Shown: positions 56,103 through 64,000 of the stretch, piece by piece
Layout of the letters: every line of letters begins with the position of its first letter
Numbering within the stretch: position 1 is the first letter of the stretch
NCBI RefSeq assembly: GCF_000003815.2
Contig: NC_049993.1
Span: 4,966,131 to 5,030,130, forward strand
Length of the DNA: 64,000 nucleotides
Source of the DNA: Branchiostoma floridae
Lineage: Eukaryota; Chordata; Leptocardii; Amphioxiformes; Branchiostomatidae
Reading direction: 5' to 3'
Translations under genes and position numbers: made by a program
Notes under the pieces: model-generated
Seen by the model: the letters and a program-made list of their open reading frames with translations, nothing else
What the model was told of the DNA's origin: nothing
Databases searched by the model: none

Positions 56103-59100
56103 AATTGAGTCAGGATTAATGTAGGACTGTGCTGTACCGTGCACGTGGTTCTAACAGATCATGTCTGGAGATAACTGCTACTTGGGGATCGAACCAGGGA
56201 TCAGGAGGGCCTGTAACAGCCAGCTGGTTTGAGGAGACACAGTATTCAGAAAATAGTAGGCGACAGCTTTCCTGTAACAGCGAAATTCTTGGAGCGGGAC
56301 TGATGTAGATTCTTTAATGATGAAGGTTTTAATTGTGCACATGTTACTACAACGTTGGGGGATTTTGTACTTAAAATTTCGATTATAAAGTGGTTAAAGT
56401 ATTATTATTCACCCAGACAGGCGACCTAGTGCATCTTGAAATCAGCTAACGAAAGGGTATGTCACCCCGTCGTGTGCAAGCGATGATGACGATGATGATG
56501 ATCACAATTTTTAAAAGTGTTATGAACTTATGATATTTCTAAATCATTGCGGGTTGATTCAAAATCTTTCTGTCTTTGCAAACATATTTACTCAATGTTT
56601 CTCTCTTACTATCAAAGCTGGTTCCTAATCGGTTTGTGGCCAGTTTCTTGGGCCTGGGGTGACATGCAGTGGGTGCCCTGGGTTCGAGATCTTGTACCCT
56701 GGGTACGAGTGATCCCCATGACAGGTGCGGTAACAAACCGCTGTATACAAACAGTTTGTCACGGCAACCTCACAAATGTCAACAAAACATCGCGACACTT
56801 TCAAAAGCATCTGTACATCCGGAAGTAAAGCAAAACAAATATGGAAGAAATATATCCGTGAAAGAAATTTATCTCCAATTTGGACCTTTTCGTCTTTTCA
56901 TCCTGTAGTAGATCTATCCGCAAGACCCAAGCGATGTAATCGTAAGGAATTAAAGAACAAAGTCACATACTGAAGCATTCCTGATAACTCACTGTTCTGA
57001 CGAGACAGCACAGAAATCGTTTACACGAGCCCTGGAAAAAAAGTTAACATTTTGACCGCTGTTCTTCCAAGTCCATCTCACGCACTTTCTACTGAAGTAT
57101 TTGCGTGACGTTTCATCAGTGAATACTGTCTGCATCGGCAATGTTTGCCAATGACATTCCCCTATCGTTGCTGATTTAGAGGCCCCGTGTGACTTACAAC
57201 ACCTACTTTCCCACCCACTCTGATACCGATACCCTCCCGACCGAACGGTAGCTCTCCGCGCCAGCACGATTGTGACAAATGGCTCAGTGGTTTGTTCTGG
57301 GTCCCTCAGTATTGCCAGGCTAGCATTTTAAAAAAGCAAGACTAAACAAATGCGAAAACAGAAAGAACTTTGAAAGGCATGGTGACTTGTCCTAAAATTA
57401 GTGAAAATGTCCTTCGACGTTCGACGCGTGGCGCGTGTCCTAGGACGCTTTTTTGTCTGTGTAAAATACTAAAAACGAAAATGACGGCAGAACCACAAGC
57501 TTTGCCCTTTCGACTATAGTGAACATCGCTACAACAGTTCTAACAATGTCCTTAATTTGCTATAATACAAAGAATATCACAAGGCTTAAAGAAACTGGCA
57601 AAGAAGGCGCCAAAGAAACGTACTAACGTTATATGGTTTTGTAAACGAATATACAACATTCCGGTAATCCAGACTTCGCCACACAACCTGTGCATGAATG
57701 ACGGTTTCTTTACAATTGTCGTAAAATTTGTTGATATCGTAAAAGAGAATCGTTGGGAGCTTTAGCTTTGAAACAACCTGTTTATCGCTGACATTATACA
57801 GAATGTCGTAAAAGCGCCAAACATTTGGTCAGCTGCGGTCATATACATATCTGGTTAAGTGGTAAATATGATTCCTTGTCCTGTATCTCATCTGGCATTA
57901 AATCACTGCGTGGCTGCTTCCTTGTAACTCTATAACCCAAAGTCGCCACACAAGTAGAGTTGAGTTGCCGTAGCTTTGATATCTATGCGATAACATTACC
58001 TCATTCTAGTCAGCCAATCACGCTGCTTTGGTTGTGTGATTGACAGTGGCAGTGGACGAGAAGCAGGTTCATCAACTTGATTTTCCATCCGGGTGAGTTC
58101 CTCCATCTTGAGCGTCCAATCGGATATCTAGAAAGTCTGATTGACAGCAGAAAGGAGGAACTCTTAAGGAAGCCCACAAAACTTATCAAGCCTCATTACT
58201 TGGCCAATTATATGTACGTTCTTCTTACTTTTTTTCCTTGAATTGACGTAATTGACATGTTGGATTGACGATAGTTCTGCTATTGCCATGACGACTCGAT
58301 CCACAACTTTGACACACAGCCACAAAAAGATCAGGTCTTTGTTGGGAAAAGTGAAACCAACTTACATCTAACATAGTTGACCTAAAACCACGTCTTTGAA
58401 CAAGATCCAACCTTTTCGCGCATGTTTGATTGGCAGGTGGATGGGACGACACACCCTTGTAAGTTGACATTCTTCTGAGTCGACCACCCGCGAGCCGGCT
58501 CACTCAGGATACAAACCTGAGCCGGCAGAATCACGGAATTTATTTTACTGACCGCAAATTTGTCTCAATTTCCATGACAAGGAATTCCCCAGGGAAGGCT
58601 ATGTCCACAACCTGTCCCAGTGGGAAAAGATACAATCCCCGGATGTGCAAACGTACTTTACTCCGTTTGTGTTGAGATACTGCAGGAGTGTGTATACTTC
58701 TGGTCAGCCAACGTAGCCAAGGTTGCCATGGTAACGACTCTAATGTCGTCTGACTCCTGGCGCACTTACTCATGGGAGTGTTTCAAGTTCAAAACCGTGG
58801 ATTGCCATTCAAATAGAACAATCGTATGAAGCGTTTTGAATATGCTTGTGACACTTGTCCTTACTAGAGTCCATATTTCACCGAACACCGAAGCTGCATC
58901 TCATCAAGGACCTTTTTAACCTCCTTGATCTCATCATAAAAGCTCGAGAAAGTTGCATCTAAACGGCTTTTCGTGTGTCTGTTTGGTTTATTTTCATTGG
59001 TGGTCGTTCGGTGAGATATGCCCCCTGCACTGGCCGGTAGACATTCCCCAAACCCCCGCATTTCGGCTGAGGTCACAAACGACAAAATGTTTATCCTGCC

Positions 59101-60440
59101 CCGGGCCTGCTGGGTAACCTCAAGGGCAAACGGCTTTTAAACATTTTTGTTTTGCGTTTTAGTTCAAAAATTTGAGAATTTGTAAGTTCATACATATTTT
59201 CATACGATGACAAGGAAGGAAGAAAGGCAAACTTAAGTGAAAGTATCTGTTCTACTTTTTAAAGGGCAAATAAAATGCCAAAAGTCTGCTTAGAGTGCTC
59301 TATTGAATGTCTTCCCTTTTTAATGATGGAGGAGATGCAATATCCAAGTAAGTAGATGTCGGGACAGAAATTCGCAACGGTTTTAGTCTGAACATCTGCT
59401 GAACATCGCGCAGGGAGGGATACTTTTTGGTGTTGTTGCCCCTCCCTGTGCCCTTATTTACAAGAACCTGGAGACAGGCAACGGTACGAGTTTTACAAGT
59501 TTGGACGGTTGCGTGTCAGATGCTCAGAAAGACGGGGCAGCCAGAAAAGTTACGATCTTCCACAGTTCCAGTCCGACATCTGTTCGCAGATTAATCCCGA
59601 GATAGCGCTCGTCTGCGTGTGACCGGCGAGCCCAGTAAAACGTTTATTTCCCCAAACTCCAGTTTAATCCTAATTTGTTTATTGCACTTGAAGGTTGGGG
59701 TTCCGTCCTGGCAGGGCCACCTGGTGCAGCAGACCCTCCTCTCCCCGCCGCCCGGGCGCCAGCGCCTTCCGCCCGCCAACATCTCCCCGTACACGGCGCT
59801 TCTCCCAAATATCTACAGGGTTATAAATATCAGCGAAAAGTCAATATGATTAGAGAAACAAATAGAGCGCACTGAACGATAATAAACACACCCTGGAGGC
59901 CTGGCAAGGAGAGACAAGTCTTCAATAACAAGTTTTATTTCAAACCAGACTTCTTGCTTTAATTCTGGTGTATATATAAATGCTACAGAACGACTTTAAG
60001 GGGCGATCATTCTTTCCTCTGCTTTTATCTCGTAATAACAGAAATGTTATGTCAACAAGCAGGGGATGTAAAAGGAATGATGATATGGTTTTAAAAGTAC
60101 ACAAAACTTGGGAGGTCCGGGCTGGTATAGACGAGAGGATGACTGTACCCGGAACGGGCGTGTCCCGTTCGTAAGAAAATTATTTTTGTCTTTCTTCATT
60201 ATTCTTGCAAATGGGTGGGAGATAATGACCTACAGGTTCGCATTAACCCCTGATTTTTTTTTCGGGGTTGGTTTTCAGTCAGTTCAACATTCGTTGTACG
60301 ATTTACGATTTTTCATCTAGGTATGACAGGGAGGCTGCGGCGACCATCTCTGCCATTGGCTGTCAACCTATCATGAAAAAGCGCAGGTCTCAAATATTTT
60401 CGCTCGACTGCGTGAAATCATTTCCTCCCAATTTTCCCGA
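56103..60440. other. Intergenic; no gene recognised
   Basis: No supported coding exon. A (GAT)n tract lies at about 56484-56500. A solo end of the TAATCTCC family (GACATCTGTTCGCAGATTA) lies at 59575-59593. A GC-rich patch lies at 59700-59790. Confidence 0.5.
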
Positions 60441-60445
60441 CGGTT

Positions 60446-60686
60446 GGTCATTGATAGTTTCTACCAGACTCTGGCCTGGCCGCAGACTCTGACCTGGCCG
60501 AATACTAATAAGGGACTTTGGCCAAGTTAGGAATAAGAGTTAATTGGCCAAGGAGTGAACTGACCGGCCGGCGGATAGCTAGGGACAGACTATAAAAGAG
60601 TGAGATCCCATGGCAACTTAGTTGTCTTTATTTGGCCAAAATTCTTCTCTTTTTTCATCCAGCTGACACGTCTGGTTGGTCATTGA
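60446..60686. mobile_element. Degraded TAGTCTCTACC-type element with 9-bp flanking repeat
   Basis: The left end TAGTTTCTACCAGACTCTGG at 60455 matches the element at 47120 in 18 of 20 bases. GGTCATTGA lies directly before it (60446-60454) and again at 60678-60686, right after GTCTGGT, which is a truncated right terminus. Inside, GGCCAAGGAGTG is shared with the element at 52011. Confidence 0.55.
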
Positions 60687-60989
60687 GAGATAGGCCTAAA
60701 AACAGTGTGATTTTGTTTTCGATATAGAGTTAACTTGCACGATTTCTTAGCCATCTCCGTCCTTCTTGCGACGTTGTGATGAAATTGTAATTTTGGACTG
60801 GAGCAAAATTTGTGTGCAAACAGCGAGAACGACGTCCGGCTGTTGTGTCAACAGGAACCGTTCAACATGTTGGGTAAATGCTACACGTCAGTCAACGTGT
60901 CGCCATGGGCTTTGTGTCAGAGCGAGGTCATAGTAATCTCAGTAAACTCTAGACACTGCAGTACAGTATATCTATGTTTTGCGGTTGCA

Positions 60990-61310
60990 TCATAATCTAC
61001 AAGCAGATGCGGAAATGTAAACTCTAGCTCCCGTTTGTCTGCCGCTTACTGCCCTTATGGACCACCAGGTACGTCAGGAGAAGAACCATCATGACATGAC
61101 ATGCCCTGAAAAATGACATACAAAAATCACTACTGCTCTCCAAGCAGAGGTTCAGGTTCGGCGTGTTTTAAGCCCTTTGCACTATTTTGTACTGGCGACG
61201 GACATGCACAAGAAAACAGCACAAAATAGAACGAAAGACAAAAACACCGCACACAAAAAAGAACGGAAAGCAGTTGGACCCGAACCTCTGTACATCACTG
61301 CTCATGCCCA
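60990..61310. repeat. Further ends of the CTCCAAGCAGAGG / TAATCTACAAGCAGATG family
   Basis: A solo end TAATCTACAAGCAGATGCGG starts at 60993. Then CTCTCCAAGCAGAGGTTCAG (61136) pairs with CCGAACCTCTG at 61279-61289 as a decayed inverted repeat of about 155 bp. Confidence 0.5.
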
Positions 61311-61319
61311 AAGATTTAG

Positions 61320-62015
61320 TCTGCGCCAGTATGCCTATCTTCAGATTGCAGTAAAAGGGGCGAAGGAACGTCTCAAGACACTTTTTTTCAAGACGTGCCT
61401 TTTCCTGATAGCAAAGAAGACGACTAGCGTTAGACATAGAAACGATGTAAATCAAAGAAACAATCGAAAGAAATTTAGGCAGTCTTTCCGAGGTCATAAC
61501 GGATACCAAGACTTGGCAAAAGCAGCATAGACTTACAGAAGTTATCCACACAGAAATATTTATCAATGATTATGATAACAGGTTAATATTGATATAGATA
61601 CTATAGAATAGTTATTTCATTGAATATCAAACATAGAAGTTCTCATTGAAATCGAAGAATTGATAACCATATAGGTCATGTTTGTCACGTGGACACAAAA
61701 TCAAGCCGATTTGTTGCCCCCTATGCCATGCGTAATGGATCAGTCTTTTATATAGATGTGTATTGTTAGAAAAATAACTACCGCTCTAGGTGTGGCAGGA
61801 ATTAACTTCTGTTTGAAAGAAAGGGAAGCAAGGCATTTGAAACGATTATTTGCTCTGCGTTTGTCGATAACTGACGGAGGTCTGATTATTTCCTTAGCTT
61901 CCTGGGCTTTTTGAAGAAATCTGATGCTAACACTCGTAAAGTCACAACCTCGCTGTAGACCTCCGACCTTTCGTATTAGAATACTATTCTTCTTCATACT
62001 GAGTTTATCATTAAT
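61320..62015. other. Intergenic; nothing recognised
   Basis: No supported feature. Confidence 0.5.
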
Positions 62016-62019
62016 GACG

Positions 62020-62085
62020 TAATGAATGAACGAACGAACGAAATAACAAATGAATGAATGGATGGATGAATGAATAAATAAAAGG
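62020..62085. repeat. (GAAT/GAAC)n microsatellite
   Basis: Interrupted tetranucleotide repeat: GAATGAACGAACGAACGAAA, then ATGAATGAATGGATGGATGA. Confidence 0.8.
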
Positions 62086-62139
62086 TTGCATGTCAGAAAA
62101 CAGGCAAGACAGCTAGAAAAAGCTACAATTTTCTATCCC

Positions 62140-62157
62140 GACATCTGCTCGTAGATT
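62140..62157. repeat. Solo end of the TAATCTCC family
   Basis: GACATCTGCTCGTAGATT is the inverse of the AATCTACGAGCAGATG type of family end. Confidence 0.5.
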
Positions 62158-62183
62158 CGAGATTACTAGTATATTCCACATTG

Positions 62184-62366
62184 TACGAGGGTGAGTTAAA
62201 AAGTAATGCAAGTGGTTTCATAGACAGACACAATTGCTCATAAAATGATGAAAACCAAATTTAGATATTTCAATCACAGAAGCCGCTTCAAATTTCAACT
62301 TATTCGGTGGAAAATGAGCGTGTTAGAAAATCACTTGCATTCAGTACTTTTTGACTCACCCTTGTA
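62184..62366. mobile_element. Mariner-type MITE (183 bp)
   Basis: The left end TACGAGGGTGAGTTAAAAAG and the right end, read backwards, TACAAGGGTGAGTCAAAAAG, are inverted repeats continuing to GCAAGTG. TA flanks fit Tc1/mariner insertion. ACGAGGG...TTxAAAAAGTAATG resembles known mariner termini. No transposase inside. Confidence 0.8.
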
Positions 62367-62522
62367 CTTTAGAATAAGACCATGTTGATTTATCCTTCAT
62401 TATATGGATGTGCACGCATCAAGTTTCGGTCGCTTTCGACCATGCTGTAAATCGTACAAAGCAGATGTAAAATGAGCAAATGTATGCCGTGAATTGGAAA
62501 ACAAATATTGAAAAAAAGCCCG

Positions 62523-62673
62523 GGCAGAGCAGTGACCACCAATCATGTCTTCCCTATCCTTATAATGCATTTAATGGCAAATGGAAGCTGTCAAAAGTCA
62601 CCTACCTGACGTTTCGTTCTCGAAAAACTAACATTGAGAGGGTAGCCCGGCTTCTAAAATGTCCATTCTCAAC
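62523..62673. repeat. Copy 1 of a near-identical 150-bp direct repeat
   Basis: It matches 63851-64000 in all but one inserted T (CCATTCTC versus CCATCTC). The match starts sharply at GGCAGAGCAG. See the copy at the right edge. Confidence 0.9.
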
Positions 62674-62984
62674 TTTTCGGAACTTTCTGACCGGTGATTT
62701 GCATCCAAACGCAACTCGGTGACCTTTGACCCCATCTGGCACTACAATGACAGCTACATAACAAACTTCTTTCTAGTGTTCCAGGCACCCAAAACAGGCT
62801 TAAAAGTCTGTTTTTTTCGACATAATAAAAAACCTACAACCCTTACCTGTAGAATACAGCTCCAAGATGCCAACATTTCCAAAGAAAAACACATCTTCTG
62901 ATACTTTTAAAAATCAATCCTGAGGGGACTCACCGGGGACCTTCTGCGCAGCCGTCAATTAGGGGTCATTGCCCTTGTAGGGGC

Positions 62985-63145
62985 CCGAACTTGAGAATTG
63001 ACAAGTTTCAATCATTTCGCATGATGCGAGTAAGAGTTTTCAAACATTATCCCAAGTTTCAAAGCTTTCTGACCAAGAATGCTCCCAGGGGAATGGATCT
63101 CATGGCAGGTGTCAGAGGACTTTCCTCAAGGCTTTGGCAGTGGTT
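62985..63145 (+). repeat. Arm 1 of a diverged inverted repeat
   Basis: Shares CAAGTTTCAAAG, CCCAGGG, CAGGTGTCAG and GATGCG, in the same order and similar spacing, with the reverse complement of 63690-63845. It lies between the two direct repeats. Confidence 0.6.
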
Positions 63146-63689
63146 TGAGGCATTTGATAGGCTCCATAGCATTAACCAAAAAGTGACACAAACTGAAGAA
63201 AAAGTTAAAAGCTGATCTTTCTAGCATAAGGAAAGTATTCTCCCACCATTTACACACCTAAAGTTGTATTGAAAAGCTGCCAGGTTAGACTTTGAAGCAT
63301 TTTATGAGAGTGCATATTACATTATCAATAAAAGGTACAGAAAGTAAGAAATCAGGCCCAAAACCACTAAAATGGCAGAATTTCTCAAGAAATTTCAGTC
63401 AGTTGAGTCAGGTAAAGCCTTTCTTTTGCCCATATAACCAATTTTTGGGAACATATTGGCCCCCAAGAATATATAAGCCCCAAAGGACACACCTACCCCC
63501 CCCCCCCTCATTCTATGCACTCTCATCATCTGCTCCAAAGTGTGGTCTAACAGCATTTAGATACAAATTTTGGTGTCTAAACTGATGGAGAGTAGTCCCC
63601 TTATGACAGGGTGAGCAGATTTTACCATTTTCCCCTGTTTGTGCCACTTTTTGCTAAACAATATGAAGTCTAACCAAAGCCACAAACCT

Positions 63690-63845
63690 TACCACACCCC
63701 TCCTGACACCTGTGCTCCCTGGGGACCAATCCTTGGAGTAGGGTCTCCGTGAAGTCTTTGAAACTTGTGACAATGCTTGACAACCCTTCCCGCATCACTT
63801 GAAGTGTCTTGACACCTGCTAATTTTGAACTTGAATACCCTGCCG
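63690..63845 (-). repeat. Arm 2 of a diverged inverted repeat
   Basis: On the minus strand it matches arm 1 in blocks (GATGCGGG, CAAGTTTCAAAG, CCCCAGGG, CAGGTGTCAG). A minus-strand frame of 66-69 codons runs through it without a known motif. Confidence 0.6.
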
Positions 63846-63850
63846 AACAT

Positions 63851-64000
63851 GGCAGAGCAGTGACCACCAATCATGTCTTCCCTATCCTTATAATGCATTT
63901 AATGGCAAATGGAAGCTGTCAAAAGTCACCTACCTGACGTTTCGTTCTCGAAAAACTAACATTGAGAGGGTAGCCCGGCTTCTAAAATGTCCATCTCAAC
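63851..64000. repeat. Copy 2 of the 150-bp direct repeat, cut by the window edge
   Basis: Offset 1,328 bp from copy 1. On the minus strand the repeat holds CGTCAG|GTAGGTG, a fair splice donor, so it could be an exon-bearing duplication, a long terminal repeat or an assembly duplicate. Cannot be decided here. Confidence 0.85.

Noticed and set aside
55519-56144. Frames of about 200 codons on both strands
   Set aside because: They consist almost wholly of N bases.
61177-61530. 117-codon plus-strand and 132-codon minus-strand frames
   Set aside because: Overlapping on opposite strands, no motif, and the 5' end lies in a decayed inverted repeat.

Overview
This is a piece of animal nuclear DNA, most likely from a cephalochordate (amphioxus, Branchiostoma). 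It has spliced genes with GT/AG introns, CpG-rich promoter DNA, many short inverted-repeat elements, and assembly gaps. The genus is an inference from the gene structure and repeat style; no sequence here fixes it.

The left third (1-20111) holds the 5' half of one recognisable gene on the minus strand, an orthologue of patched (ptch/PTCH1), the Hedgehog receptor. I could join 11 exons from an ATG at 20091 down to 1184 with every reading phase consistent: 1578 nt, 526 codons. They cover the cytoplasmic N-terminus, TM1, the first large extracellular domain, TM2 and the start of the sterol-sensing domain. The rest of the gene lies beyond the left edge. Seven exon lengths equal those I remember for human PTCH1 (193, 190, 122, 148, 132 and 156 bp, with 98 vs 92 and 67 vs 70 nearby), but the region of human exon 6 is split by an extra 213-bp intron.

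The gene's 5' end lies in a GC/CpG-rich stretch (about 17.7-22.0 kb) with a CCAAT box, a perfect CRE and a tiny upstream ORF. A second GC-rich block lies at 23.7-25.2 kb.

From 20 kb to the right edge (44 kb) I recognise no protein gene. This is the 5' flank of ptch. It holds candidate regulatory stretches (an exact GLI consensus beside a paired E-box at about 34.0 kb; a motif-dense GC-rich block at 43.0-43.5 kb; four perfect CREs between 43.0 and 46.5 kb) and many non-autonomous DNA elements. The most striking of these is a set of short or fold-back elements whose ends read TANTCTC...CAGA and which sit between 9-bp target-site duplications, as expected for Mutator-like elements. Three of the four assembly gaps lie inside these elements. 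There are also a PIF/Harbinger-type MITE, a mariner-type MITE, a CCGCGAA-type repeat, a nested hairpin, a 60-bp minisatellite with a (GT)n tract, and a near-identical 150-bp direct repeat at the right edge. I found no rRNA, convincing tRNA, CRISPR or viral gene.
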